Of a stretch of 64,000 nt of DNA, positions 18,197 through 26,473 are shown piece after piece (within the stretch, counting starts at the first letter, position 1; each line of letters begins with the position of its first letter). Location: assembly GCA_012522475.1 (NCBI GenBank), contig JAAYKH010000043.1, forward strand, positions 1 to 64,000, written 5' to 3'. This stretch comes from Chloroflexota bacterium. Its GTDB lineage: Bacteria; Chloroflexota; Anaerolineae; Anaerolineales; Anaerolineaceae. The notes under the pieces were generated by a model. It did no database searches and was not told the origin of the DNA. It saw only the letters and a list, made by a program, of their open reading frames with translations. A program made the position numbers and the translations under genes.

Positions 18197-19234
18197 ATGA
18201 AACCTAACGTTAAGCGCGGATTGGTGGGGTTGGGGTTGACGATTTCAGCCATATTTTTATTTTTGGCCTTCAGACAAATTAATTATCGTGACCTCTGGCA
18301 CACCCTTCAACAAGTTCAAATCTGGTGGTTGGCCCCGGGCCTGGTGATTTATTTTGGCGGCATGGTCGTGCGCGCCTGGCGCTGGCAGTACCTATTCAAG
18401 CCTCTGAAAGATGTATCTGTTGGGAATCTATTCCAGATTATCATGATCGGCTATATGGGCAATAACGTCTTCCCGTTAAGAATGGGTGAGGTGTTGCGAA
18501 GCGTGGTGCTTAAACGACGTGTTGATGTTTTGATCTCGGGCAGCCTGGCGACGATTGTGGTTGAAAAGATCTTTGACGCGGTGGTGGTGGTCGGGTTTGT
18601 GCTGCTCAACTTAGGCCAGCTGAAACGGTTGCCGGGTGGAGGGCCGCTGACGCAGGTCAGCGGGCTGACGACCTGGGCAGCAGCGGTCTTCCTGGTGGGT
18701 CTGGGGTTATTTGTGGTTATTGCCATGTTTCCTAAACCCGCCCAGCGCCTGCTGCACAGCATCGTCGTTAAAATTGTTCCGGCGCGCTGGCGTGAATCGA
18801 TCATTAACGTGATCAACAAATTCCTGGATGGGTTGATGAGCTTGCGCTCGCCAAAAGATGCCCTGATGATCTTGCTGACATCTATCCTGGTGTGGCTGAT
18901 GGAAACTGGTTTATATTGGAGTGTGAGCCAAGCCTTTAACCTGGACCTCACTTTTAGCCAGCTTTTGCTGCTGAACGGCGTTGTCAACATGGTCTTATTG
19001 ATTCCGGCAGCCCCGGGTGGACTGGGCACTTTTGATGCCGCGGGCCGGGTGATGCTGGAAGCGCTTGCAATCTCATCTGAAACTGCCCTGGCTTACACGC
19101 TTATTTTACGGATGGCGATCTGGCTGCCCATCACCCTGTTGGGCGCCTTGTATTTCATTCGGGAGGGGTTAAAGTGGACCCTGGACATCACGGAGATGCA
19201 AGCCCAGGCTGAAACTGTGGATTCCAGTGATTAG
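18197..19234 (+). CDS. Lysylphosphatidylglycerol synthase-like flippase-domain membrane protein (345 aa)
   Basis: A polytopic integral membrane protein of the UPF0104/YbhN group (PF03706), with about eight hydrophobic segments and the family-typical GNNVFPLRMGEVLR and PAAPGGLGTFDAAG motifs. Relatives include the flippase half of MprF, so the protein probably moves or anchors a lipid-linked substrate across the membrane. There is no aminoacyl-transferase domain. A TAGAAT box lies 7 nt before the ATG (start at 18197), with no Shine-Dalgarno sequence. The FAD oxidoreductase gene follows, with its likely start 13 bp beyond this stop codon, so both may act on the same glycolipid or isoprenoid lipid (inference). 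Confidence 0.83.
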   Translation: MKPNVKRGLVGLGLTISAIFLFLAFRQINYRDLWHTLQQVQIWWLAPGLVIYFGGMVVRAWRWQYLFKPLKDVSVGNLFQIIMIGYMGNNVFPLRMGEVLRSVVLKRRVDVLISGSLATIVVEKIFDAVVVVGFVLLNLGQLKRLPGGGPLTQVSGLTTWAAAVFLVGLGLFVVIAMFPKPAQRLLHSIVVKIVPARWRESIINVINKFLDGLMSLRSPKDALMILLTSILVWLMETGLYWSVSQAFNLDLTFSQLLLLNGVVNMVLLIPAAPGGLGTFDAAGRVMLEALAISSETALAYTLILRMAIWLPITLLGALYFIREGLKWTLDITEMQAQAETVDSSD

Positions 19235-19247
19235 AAAGGTTGAAACC

Positions 19248-20567
19248 ATGGAAACACACCAAGATAATATCGCAATCATCGGTGGGGGCATTGGCGGACT
19301 GTCTGCCGCCTATGATCTGATCAGGGCTGGCAAACAGGTGACCCTCTTTGAAGCTGACGATCGTGTGGGCGGGCTGGCAGCGGGGTTTAAAGAACCGCAT
19401 TGGGATTGGAGCGTTGAACGTTATTATCACCACTGGTTTCAATCCGACCGACATATCCTGGGTTTGATCAATGAACTGGGTTGGGCTGAGCAGGTGCTTT
19501 TTCCGCGACCGCTGACGGTGATGTATTACCGGGGAAAGTTCTATCCCTTCGATTCGATCCCGGCTGCCCTGTGCTACCCCGGCCTGGGCTGGGGAGTCAA
19601 CAAGGTCCGCTTCGGGCTGGTTGGGCTGTATCTGCGGATGACTGATAACTGGCAAGCGCTTGAAAAGACGACGGTCGATGCGTGGATGCGGAAATGGGCC
19701 GGGGATAAAGTTTATCAATCCATGTGGGAGCCCATGATGATCGGCAAGTTCGGAGAAGAATACGCCAAAGTGGTCAATATGGCCTGGCTGTGGGCGCGCT
19801 TGCATGTGCGCACCACCCGGCTGGGAACCTTTCAAGGTGGGTTTCAGGCCTTCTGTGACCAGCTGGCAGAGCGCCTGCGCGAATTGGGCGTGGCTATCAA
19901 ACTGAACGCTCGCGTGAGTTCCATTAACCCTACGGCTGATGGCCGCCTGGGTATTTCGCTTGAGGATGCCGCCGAACAAATTTACGACCAGGTCTTGGTC
20001 ACTGCTTCGCCGGGGTTGTTGGCACATCTGACGCCCATGCTCCCACAGGACTATCTTGCTGGACTGCTCTCACTGAAAAGCATGGGCGCCGTGGTGATGA
20101 CCCTTTCTTTGAAACATCAGCTTTCCAAAGAAGGGTATTACTGGTACAACATCCCAAAGAATGCAGGCTTTCCTTTCCTCTCTCTGGTGGAACATACCAA
20201 TTATCTCTCACCGGAATATTTTGGCGGCGATCACATCATCTATATTGGTGATTATCTCCCCGTTGAACATGAGAATTTCCAACTTTCGCAGACAGAGCTG
20301 GAAGCCAGGTTCCTACCACACCTAAAACGCATTAACCCGGAATTTTCTCCCGATTGGGTTAACCGGACCTGGCTTTCACGCACTAAGTATGCCCAGCCGG
20401 TACCCTTACTGCACCATTCGAAGAATATTCCCGCAATCCGTACGCCCATCACTGGATTATATTTTGCCAGCATGAGCCAGGTTTATCCCTGGGATCGGGG
20501 TACGAACTTCGCGGTTGAGATCGGTCGACGCGCAGCCAGGATGATGATTTCAGACAAAACGCCCTGA
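19248..20567 (+). CDS. FAD-dependent amine-oxidase-like oxidoreductase (439 aa)
   Basis: N-terminal Rossmann FAD-binding motif (IAIIGGGIGGLSAAYDL), acidic end of strand 2 (LFEADDRVGGL), and a C-terminal second FAD contact (PWDRGTNFAVEIGRRAA). This is the fold of protoporphyrinogen oxidase, phytoene desaturase and UDP-galactopyranose mutase-like proteins. The RYYHHWF and FYPFDS motifs in the substrate region are seen in poorly characterised NAD(P)/FAD oxidoreductases linked to polyprenyl or sugar lipids. Start at ATG 19248 is chosen for the GAAAGG ribosome-binding site; the track's 19227 start would overlap the upstream gene by 8 bp. It is probably co-transcribed with the flippase-like gene. 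Substrate unknown. Confidence 0.8.
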   Translation: METHQDNIAIIGGGIGGLSAAYDLIRAGKQVTLFEADDRVGGLAAGFKEPHWDWSVERYYHHWFQSDRHILGLINELGWAEQVLFPRPLTVMYYRGKFYPFDSIPAALCYPGLGWGVNKVRFGLVGLYLRMTDNWQALEKTTVDAWMRKWAGDKVYQSMWEPMMIGKFGEEYAKVVNMAWLWARLHVRTTRLGTFQGGFQAFCDQLAERLRELGVAIKLNARVSSINPTADGRLGISLEDAAEQIYDQVLVTASPGLLAHLTPMLPQDYLAGLLSLKSMGAVVMTLSLKHQLSKEGYYWYNIPKNAGFPFLSLVEHTNYLSPEYFGGDHIIYIGDYLPVEHENFQLSQTELEARFLPHLKRINPEFSPDWVNRTWLSRTKYAQPVPLLHHSKNIPAIRTPITGLYFASMSQVYPWDRGTNFAVEIGRRAARMMISDKTP

Positions 20568-20769
20568 TTCCATTTTTCGCAATTCGTTTTCGAACAAATG
20601 ATCATTTTCCACAAACATCAAGTTTTTTGGTAACCAGATTTACCGAGCAATTCTCACGTTTTTAATGTCTAACCCCTATATCTACGGGTGCGGTTAGCAG
20701 AGCCACTACAAAAGCGGATCGTTGTCTATCGATAATTGCTGGGTGATATCTAATTAAATAGTGTCTATT

Positions 20770-20793
20770 TTTTAAGATAAGGCTGTCTTAAAA
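20770..20793. terminator. Inverted repeat, possible terminator for the upstream operon
   Basis: TTTTAAGA-N8-TCTTAAAA pairs perfectly and is preceded on the left and followed 7 bp later by T-runs. The stem is AT-rich, so it is a weak terminator at best; it could instead be an unwinding or protein-binding site in the dnaA region. Confidence 0.35.
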
Positions 20794-20828
20794 TATCCGA
20801 TTTTTTTAGCAAACTCAGAGCAAATTTA

Positions 20829-20857
20829 TTGAGGAACACGCTTTTCTCAGTTAGAAT
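20829..20857 (+). promoter_or_regulatory. dnaA promoter
   Basis: TTGAGG (20829-20834), 17-bp spacer, TAGAAT (20852-20857). The predicted mRNA has a leader of about 155 nt before the dnaA ATG, long enough for DnaA autoregulation, although no clear DnaA box overlaps the promoter. Confidence 0.5.
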
Positions 20858-21019
20858 AAAGATGATCCAATACGAGCGGGAGAGGCACCCTCAAACCGCA
20901 GAAAAAAATAGATTGAAGTGGATTTATAGTCACTGAACGCTTGTCGACAGTGGCATTTTTTAACAAAACGCAATTGTAAGATGGGTATTTCGGCTGTTGG
21001 CGTCTGAGAGGAATTATTA

Positions 21020-22366
21020 ATGAATGTAGAATATGCCTGGCAGGCAACGCTTGGTCAACTTCAACTTGATATGTCAAAAGCTGCCTTTGATACCTGGGTT
21101 AGCAGTGCAGAACTAATTGAGTATGATCGAGAGAAGCATTGTGTCGAGATCGGGGTTAAAAATGCTTATGCCCGCGATTGGCTCGAAAATCGCTTAGGCG
21201 CCACCATAACCAGGCATCTGACAGGCATGTTAGGCCACCCGGTGAAACTTCAGTTCAAGGTATGGAACGCCAAGCCAGTTCTTACAGAAGCCGAAGCATC
21301 TGCCCCTGAGGCAACTTCGCAACCCCTCACTCAGGAAAACCCTACCATCAACGGGCGCTATCGTTTCGACAATTTCGTGGTGGGCGCCGACAATCGCTTG
21401 GCACATGCTGCTTGCCTGGCTGTAGCGGAAAGCCCGGCTCGGGCTTACAATCCTCTGTTTCTCTATGGGGGTGTGGGTTTGGGCAAAACTCACCTGTTAC
21501 ACGCCATTGGCAACGCCTGTCAGCCCGTCGGGCTGAACGTGCTGTACGTTTCATCAGAGGAATTCACCAACGACCTGATTAACGCTATTCGCACGCATAC
21601 TACCGCTGCATTCAGAGAAAAATATCGCCAGGTGGACGTACTCCTGATTGATGACATCCAGTTTATCGCGGGCAAAGAATCGACCCAGGAAGAATTTTTT
21701 CACACTTTTAATACCCTGCACGGGCAGAACAAACAATTGGTAATTTCGGCAGATCGCTCTCCTAAATCGCTTTCAACGCTGGAAGAACGTTTGCGCTCTC
21801 GTTTTGAGTGGGGGCTGACGGCGGACATCCAGCCCCCCGATGTTGAGACGCGGTTGGCGATCCTACGCTCTAAGGCAGACCGCGCTAATCGCGAAGTCCA
21901 GCCAGAGGTTTTGGAGATGATCGCTCGCAAGGTGCAATCCAATATTCGTGAGCTGGAAGGCGCACTTAACCGGGTGCTGGCTTATTCAGATCTGAGTGGC
22001 ATTCCATTGACACTTGACCTGGCACAGCAGGCCTTGGCCGATTTCCTGCCCCAGGGTGCTGATTTACAACCCGATGACGTTCTGTCTGCAGTGTCTGCCG
22101 CATTTGGCGTCTCGAATGAGCGATTGCTGGGCCGCGAACGCACGCGCGAGGTAGCCCTGCCGCGCCAGGTGGCAATGTATCTGTTGCGCGAAGAAGGTGG
22201 TGTTTCGCTGCCTCAAATTGGTGAGTATGTGGGCGGACGTGATCACACCACGGTGATGTATGCCTGTGAGAAAGTCTCCGATCTGATGGAAACCGACGAC
22301 CGTTTCCGACGCCAGATATTAACCTTGCGCGAGCAGCTCTATGGTCACGCCAGCGTGATGGTATAA
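21020..22366 (+). CDS. dnaA: Chromosomal replication initiator protein DnaA (448 aa)
   Basis: Full-length initiator ATPase. Domain I starts AWQATLGQLQLDMSKAAFDTW, domain II is a short linker (about 85-112), domain III is the AAA+ core with Walker A GGVGLGKTH (150-158) and Walker B LLIDDIQF, and domain IV ends with the DnaA-box-binding signature GGRDHTTVMYACEKV. The ribosome-binding site GAGAGGAAT lies 5 nt upstream of the ATG. DnaA binds DnaA boxes at oriC and melts the adjacent AT-rich DNA. The gene is monocistronic here, with a promoter at 20829 and a strong terminator at 22397; dnaN and recF do not follow it, unlike the classical order. Confidence 0.97.
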   Translation: MNVEYAWQATLGQLQLDMSKAAFDTWVSSAELIEYDREKHCVEIGVKNAYARDWLENRLGATITRHLTGMLGHPVKLQFKVWNAKPVLTEAEASAPEATSQPLTQENPTINGRYRFDNFVVGADNRLAHAACLAVAESPARAYNPLFLYGGVGLGKTHLLHAIGNACQPVGLNVLYVSSEEFTNDLINAIRTHTTAAFREKYRQVDVLLIDDIQFIAGKESTQEEFFHTFNTLHGQNKQLVISADRSPKSLSTLEERLRSRFEWGLTADIQPPDVETRLAILRSKADRANREVQPEVLEMIARKVQSNIRELEGALNRVLAYSDLSGIPLTLDLAQQALADFLPQGADLQPDDVLSAVSAAFGVSNERLLGRERTREVALPRQVAMYLLREEGGVSLPQIGEYVGGRDHTTVMYACEKVSDLMETDDRFRRQILTLREQLYGHASVMV

Positions 22367-22396
22367 GTCCATCTGTATTTTCTAAAACAATAAAAC

Positions 22397-22430
22397 AGAG
22401 GCTGTCATAAAAAGCAGCCTCTTTGCTTTT
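22397..22430 (+). terminator. dnaA terminator
   Basis: AGAGGCTG-N10-CAGCCTCT (22397-22422) is a perfect 8-bp stem followed by TTGCTTTT, a standard intrinsic terminator 30 bp after the dnaA stop codon. Confidence 0.85.
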
Positions 22431-22458
22431 CTCTTTGAGCGATTTTCTCTCAGCTGTT

Positions 22459-22862
22459 GTGGTGCGCACTACGTTTTAATAAATTTCTTGAGATTGTAGG
22501 GTGTGCGGTGTATTTCTGCACACCATTATTTTGATACGGTATATGGGTGTGCACAAAAGCCGTGCACACCCTACGGAGATATTCAGTTGTCGCAATATCT
22601 TGGTGCACAAAAAGCTGTGTGCATCCTACGAAGATGTTTAATAGCCGTGGCATCTATTGTGGTGCGTACAAAACCAATTCACATCCTATGTTTTAATAAT
22701 CTTGTTGGATCTGTAGGGTGTGCGGTGTGTTTTCGGACACCATTGTTTTGATACGGTATATGGATGTGCACAAAAAGCCGTGAGCATCCTACAGGAGATG
22801 TTCAATTGTCGCAATATCTTGGTGCGCACAAAAGCTGTGCGCACTCTACAAAGATGTTCAAT
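22459..22862. repeat. Tandem array of REP-like palindromic repeats, about 217-bp period
   Basis: A non-coding array between dnaA and the GIY-YIG gene. The unit beginning TGTAGGGTGTGCGGTGT occurs at 22495 and again at 22712 (period 217 bp); the second copy is cut short. Each unit carries several imperfect copies, in both orientations, of a palindrome close to GGTGYGCACAAAAGC followed by its complement and CCTAC, at roughly 22553, 22601, 22661, 22762 and 22821. The arms can fold into stable hairpins. The ORF-track entries 22450..22653, 22503..22751 and 22720..22971 are open only because of the repeats. The pattern is that of interspersed REP/BIME-like elements. No associated transposase is adjacent. 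Confidence 0.75.
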
Positions 22863-22865
22863 TGT

Positions 22866-23171
22866 TCATGATCGAAACGTTTCGGGCAGGGGGGTGGCGG
22901 CGGCCAGGGCTGCCTTGCGGGCGTGCGGAAGTCTTTTAATTTCCGCTTCACGCTTCAACGCCGAGATATGATCGGCCACCTCTTCAACATAGACCAGCTC
23001 CACTGGGCCGTGCATGCGGGTGTAGCGTGCGCCCCGTCTGGCGTTGTGCTCGGCTGTCCGGCGTACGGGGTCGGTGGTCCAGCCGGTGTAAAAGGCACCG
23101 TTAACACAACGCACCATATAGCAGTAGTAATGGTTTTTTAGAGTCTCTTCTGCGGGCACGCGGCTCACCAT
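22866..23171 (-). CDS. GIY-YIG nuclease superfamily protein (101 aa)
   Basis: A small single-domain GIY-YIG protein of the YhbQ/COG2827 type. The motif is present as YYCYMVRC followed by FYTGWTTDPVRRTAEHN, so the G-I-Y strand is replaced by C-Y-M while Y-T-G and the arginine are kept; the later Glu is in LKREAEIKRL. Relatives are small DNA-binding or nicking proteins of uncertain role. It overlaps the end of the upstream site-2 protease gene by 7 bp (ATGGTGA), so it is translated from the same mRNA. Confidence 0.82.
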   Translation of the reverse strand: MVSRVPAEETLKNHYYCYMVRCVNGAFYTGWTTDPVRRTAEHNARRGARYTRMHGPVELVYVEEVADHISALKREAEIKRLPHARKAALAAATPLPETFRS

Positions 23172-23812
23172 TTGATCAGAAAGCGCGCCAGGCTCATCAA
23201 TGGCTGGCGGATGATCAGGTTCACCAAGTCCAGGCCAAACATGGGCAGGACGAAAAGGATTGCCAGCAGGATCATCGGGCTGTAGGGGCGAATGCGATCG
23301 TAAAAGTCCGCCCAGTGACCGGGTAAAAAGAAGGTGATCACTTTTTCGCCATCCAGGGGCGCCAGGGGGAGCAGGTTAAACAGAAACAAAGCCAGGTTGA
23401 CGAACAGGAATTCCAGCAAGAATTCGCCCCCGCTGGGCAAAATCGGCCCGCGGCTCATCGTCAGGGGCACCCAACGCAGGCGCAATGGGATGGCCGCGAT
23501 GAGTGCCAGCAGGAGGTTAGAAGCCGGCCCGGCAATCGAAACCAACATCACCCCCGCGTTGGTTTTACGCCGCAGGGCATGAGGGTTGATCGGCACTGGC
23601 TTGGCCCAGCCGAACCCGGCAAACAAAAGCGTGATCGTGCCCAGCATATCCAGGTGTGCCATCGGGTTGAGAGTCAAGCGACCATGGATGCGGGGGGTAT
23701 CATCGCCCAGCGCGTTTGCAGTGGCGGCGTGGGCGAACTCGTGAACCGTGAAAGCGATTAACAGAGTGATGATACGAGAGATCAGGATCGGCACGGAGAG
23801 GTTAAACAGCAT
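23165..23812 (-). CDS. Site-2 protease family (M50) intramembrane metalloprotease (215 aa)
   Basis: Integral membrane zinc protease with HEFAH (His24, Glu25, His28; HExxH motif) in the first membrane segment and the third ligand region in NLLPLAPLDGEKV. This is the short, PDZ-less S2P form (YwhC-type) with four to six membrane helices. Such proteases cleave membrane-spanning substrates, often anti-sigma factors or signal peptides; the substrate is unknown and the sigma operon at 8.7 kb is not linked. It is the first gene of an overlapping pair with the GIY-YIG gene. A TATAAT on the minus strand lies at 23854-23859. Confidence 0.88.
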   Translation of the reverse strand: MLFNLSVPILISRIITLLIAFTVHEFAHAATANALGDDTPRIHGRLTLNPMAHLDMLGTITLLFAGFGWAKPVPINPHALRRKTNAGVMLVSIAGPASNLLLALIAAIPLRLRWVPLTMSRGPILPSGGEFLLEFLFVNLALFLFNLLPLAPLDGEKVITFFLPGHWADFYDRIRPYSPMILLAILFVLPMFGLDLVNLIIRQPLMSLARFLIKW

Positions 23813-23931
23813 TTAAAAGTTTCTTTCTTATTCTTTATTCAACAACCCGGTCATTATACCCTCTGGCAGGGACTGAGACTGCCACCTGTCTGTGTGAGCC
23901 CGAATGATGTGGAACAGGGTAGAAAGTAAAA

Positions 23932-24180
23932 TTAATCACAGCTTTGAAAATCTTCCAATTGCTCTGTAAAGGTCAAGGTCGCCTCCGCCGTATCCCCCAG
24001 CGCGAAATTCTGTTGATCAATGGTTAAGCCGAAGAGGCTACGTTGCAGTACAAAGGCATGGACCTGGAAGTGAATTATTTTTCCTCGAAACAGACAAATT
24101 TGGGTCGGGCGCAAACCGCAACCGCCACCAATCGCGACTATAATTACCTGTACAGATGTCAATTTATCATCATTTTGCAC
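23932..24180 (-). CDS. Possible small protein or gene remnant (82 aa), doubtful
   Basis: This ORF fills the spacer between the M50 gene and the methyltransferase. Its C-terminal half (GDTAEATLTFTEQLEDF) has a protein-like composition and neighbour-like codon use. However, its 5' end overlaps the methyltransferase start on the opposite strand, it has no clear ribosome-binding site, and I recognise no family. It may be a degraded gene end or a chance ORF. Otherwise 23813-24155 holds only promoter sequences. Confidence 0.22.
   Translation of the reverse strand: MQNDDKLTSVQVIIVAIGGGCGLRPTQICLFRGKIIHFQVHAFVLQRSLFGLTIDQQNFALGDTAEATLTFTEQLEDFQSCD
24139..24144 (+). promoter_or_regulatory. -10 box of the methyltransferase gene
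   Basis: A perfect TATAAT lies 11 nt before the ATG at 24156, giving a predicted leader of only about 4 nt and no room for a ribosome-binding site. The -35 region is poorly conserved. Confidence 0.45.
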
Positions 24181-24917
24181 CCTTTTACCAGCGTGGACAG
24201 TACCTGCTCTTTTCTCAGAAATTGGCTCAATCCGTGCTGCCGGAATACCTGGCGTTGATCGATTTTCATCCGATCCATCTGCTTGATATCGCCTGTGGTG
24301 AAGGCAGTTTTGCCGTGGCGATGGCAGGAGCAGGGTATCGGGTTACCGGAGTTGACCAATCTGCTGAAATGATCGCCCTGGCTCGGGAACGCGCTCAGGA
24401 TACAGATGTCGAGGTTGTTTTTGCTGTCGAGGACATGCGATCATTGCAGTTTAGCGCAGAATTTGACCTGGCAACCTGTTTTTTTGACAGTTTAAACTAT
24501 CTGTTGACGGTCAAAGATTTGCAGGACGCCTTTCGCTGTGCGTTTGCTGCCCTCAGACCGGGCGGTTACTTCATCTTTGATATGAACACAATACATGGCT
24601 TGGCAGTGAACTGGATGCGTGAAAAAACTTACGTTCAAAACGAAGCTGATGATTTTATTGAATATCATCGGCATGAGTTTGATTATGAAAACCTGGTTGC
24701 CACCATAGAAATTACCATCTTTAAGAAAGAATCGGATGCGCTGTGGGCGCGTATCCAGGAAACTCACCGTGAGCGCGGCTACCCGGTTGCAGATCTGCAG
24801 TTTTTATTGAATGAAACCGGGTTTGAAATTGCCGGGACGTACGGGTCTTTGAGCGCACGCAGTGAATTGCAGACCACCTCTCCCCGGGTATTCTTTGCCG
24901 CTAGGAAACCATCTTGA
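24156..24917 (+). CDS. Class I SAM-dependent methyltransferase (253 aa)
   Basis: Rossmann-fold methyltransferase with motif I LLDIACGEGSFA (SAM-binding glycine loop), the acidic end of strand 2 (GVDQSAEMI) and motif IV region (ATCFFDSLNYLL). The family start begins YHHFAPFYQRGQYL, typical of small class I methyltransferases of the UbiE/Methyltransf_25 type. The acceptor molecule cannot be predicted. It is a single gene, with a -10 box almost touching the ATG and a terminator-like hairpin after the stop. Confidence 0.88.
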   Translation: MSIYHHFAPFYQRGQYLLFSQKLAQSVLPEYLALIDFHPIHLLDIACGEGSFAVAMAGAGYRVTGVDQSAEMIALARERAQDTDVEVVFAVEDMRSLQFSAEFDLATCFFDSLNYLLTVKDLQDAFRCAFAALRPGGYFIFDMNTIHGLAVNWMREKTYVQNEADDFIEYHRHEFDYENLVATIEITIFKKESDALWARIQETHRERGYPVADLQFLLNETGFEIAGTYGSLSARSELQTTSPRVFFAARKPS

Positions 24918-24918
24918 A

Positions 24919-24936
24919 CCCCGAAGACCTCCGGGG
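24919..24936 (+). terminator. Terminator of the methyltransferase gene
   Basis: CCCCG/CGGGG hairpin immediately after the stop codon, followed at a distance by TATCTTTTCT. Compact but GC-rich stem. Confidence 0.5.
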
Positions 24937-25005
24937 CGGTATCTTTTCTACATTCCCTTGCCCAGCCTGTTACCTGATGTTATGATTTGATGGGTTGGAG
25001 GTGTA

Positions 25006-25374
25006 TTGGAAAACCTGAGTAAAACAAAGCGGATTCGTTATATGTTAATCCTGGTAATCCTGGCGTCTTTGGCCTGTTACTGCCTGGGCGGAATGATTAT
25101 TTGGGTTAATAAGTCGGGGCCGGAGGCCCTCACGCCAACGGTTACGCTGACCCCAACACGAACGGGGACGATCACCCCGACGCCTTACATCACCCTGACG
25201 CCCTCTATCACGCCGGTGGCTTCATCTACCCGAACAACAACCCCGACTTCCACCCCCACGAATACAGCAACGATGACGGAGGTACCCACACAAACGTCGA
25301 CAGAGGTTCCACCGACCCCTACCGACAGCCCTACTGAAGTGCCTTCCTTCACCCCGGCGTTCACTGAGGATTGA
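25006..25374 (+). CDS. Small membrane-anchored Thr/Pro-rich protein (122 aa)
   Basis: Starts at TTG 25006 with GGAGG 6 nt upstream. One membrane segment (about residues 12-32: [19 protein letters not shown]) is followed by an extracytoplasmic tail that is almost entirely Thr, Pro and Ser ([13 protein letters not shown] and similar repeats), the kind of linker seen in many other proteins of this window. No globular domain is attached, so it is either a wall-spanning, possibly glycosylated stalk or the remnant of a longer protein. It precedes the M42 cluster by 37 bp and may be co-transcribed. Function unknown. Confidence 0.65.
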   Translation: MENLSKTKRIRYMLILVILASLACYCLGGMIIWVNKSGPEALTPTVTLTPTRTGTITPTPYITLTPSITPVASSTRTTTPTSTPTNTATMTEVPTQTSTEVPPTPTDSPTEVPSFTPAFTED

Positions 25375-25411
25375 GTAATCCATATTTTCACTGATAAAGA
25401 AATGGAGTTTG

Positions 25412-26470
25412 ATGATTGATTTATTAGCACACCTTAAAGATATGTTGTCCGTTGCAGGGCTATCGGGCTTTGAAAAACCCATCCGTGAGATTGTGCAGAA
25501 AGCTTGGGCGCCACTGACCGATGAACTTTCGGTGAGCAAAATAGGCAGCCTGCACGGGTTAAAAATCGGTCGGGGTGAGCAGCCCCGTCACCGTGTAATG
25601 ATTTCAGCACATATGGATGCCATCGGTTTGATGGTGACCGGGATGCAGGATGGCCTGTTGCGCTTTACCGAAGTGGGTGGGATTGATCCCCGCATTTTAC
25701 CCGGTCAACTGGTGATTGTTCATGGACGGGAGGACCTGCCCGGGGTGGTGGTTCAGCCCCCGGCCCATGTCTTGCCCGAAACGGATGGCGACGGCCCGGT
25801 GGCGATGAAATACCTGTTTGTCGATGTGGGCTTACGTCCGGGTGACGTTGCAGAAAAAGTTCGGGTGGGGGATACCATTTCTTTCGCCCAGGAACCTCTG
25901 GAATTAACCGGAGAAGCACTGGCAGGGCACACCCTTGACAACCGGGTGTCCGTGGCAGCCACAACCCTGTGCCTGGAAGAACTGAAAAACCGGGCGCATC
26001 AATGGGATGTATGGGCGGTCGCTTCTGCTCAGGAGGAGGAAACCCTGGGCGGCGCGTTGACTTCGCCCTTTGACATTCGCCCGGATATCGCCATTGTGAT
26101 TGACGTCTGCTTTGCCAAAGGCCCGGGCTCTTCTGATTGGCGCAGCCTACCCTTTGGCGAGGGCGTGGGGTTAGGGTACGGACCGAACATCCATCCGGCC
26201 TTATACCAACGCTTTGAGCAGAAAGCAAAAGCGCTGGAAATCCCCTATCATCAAGATTTGATGCCCAGGATGTCTGGCACGGATGCAATGGCCGTCCAGG
26301 TGGTGGCAGAGGGGATCCCCTGCATGGTGCTGGGCATCCCGCTGCGTTATATGCACACGCCAGTTGAAACCGTTTCGCTCAAGGATATTCGTCGGGCTGG
26401 CCGGTTGATGGCTGCTGTCATCGCTGACTTAATGCCAGAAACCTTAGAGCAAATTCAATGGGAAGAGTGA
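25412..26470 (+). CDS. M42 family metallo-aminopeptidase, first of three (352 aa)
   Basis: A co-catalytic metallopeptidase of the M42 (glutamyl/tetrahedral aminopeptidase) family, related to cellulase M and FrvX. The ligands are all present: His and Asp in SAHMDAIG, bridging Asp in HTLDNRV, the Glu pair in SAQEEETLGG, Asp in IVIDVCF and the C-terminal His in RYMHTPVE. The residue after the first Asp is Ala instead of the usual Glu (AHMDAIG), a difference from both neighbours. The start is taken as ATG 25412 (GGAG upstream); TTG 25409 is the track choice. These enzymes build dodecameric cages that trim peptides in the cytosol. Confidence 0.87.
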   Translation: MIDLLAHLKDMLSVAGLSGFEKPIREIVQKAWAPLTDELSVSKIGSLHGLKIGRGEQPRHRVMISAHMDAIGLMVTGMQDGLLRFTEVGGIDPRILPGQLVIVHGREDLPGVVVQPPAHVLPETDGDGPVAMKYLFVDVGLRPGDVAEKVRVGDTISFAQEPLELTGEALAGHTLDNRVSVAATTLCLEELKNRAHQWDVWAVASAQEEETLGGALTSPFDIRPDIAIVIDVCFAKGPGSSDWRSLPFGEGVGLGYGPNIHPALYQRFEQKAKALEIPYHQDLMPRMSGTDAMAVQVVAEGIPCMVLGIPLRYMHTPVETVSLKDIRRAGRLMAAVIADLMPETLEQIQWEE

Positions 26471-26473
26471 CCA

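Larger units (their letters stand above)
20568..21019. other. dnaA upstream region, possible oriC
   Basis: A 452-bp AT-rich spacer with no ORF. It contains one DnaA-box-like nonamer TTTTCCACA near 20611 (one mismatch to TTATCCACA), an inverted repeat at 20770 and the dnaA promoter. In many bacteria oriC lies beside dnaA, but only one box is convincing, so the origin call is weak. Confidence 0.3.

Noticed and set aside
19188-20027. 279-aa minus-strand ORF inside the FAD oxidoreductase gene
   Set aside because: The plus-strand frame has Rossmann FAD motifs; the antisense frame has no domain and is caused by high GC codon structure.
20611-20619. Strong oriC call based on DnaA boxes
   Set aside because: Only one box with one mismatch is convincing in the 452-bp spacer.
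22459-22862. CRISPR array
   Set aside because: Repeats are imperfect palindromes in both orientations with a ~217-bp unit and no short regular repeat-spacer pattern; no cas genes lie in the window.
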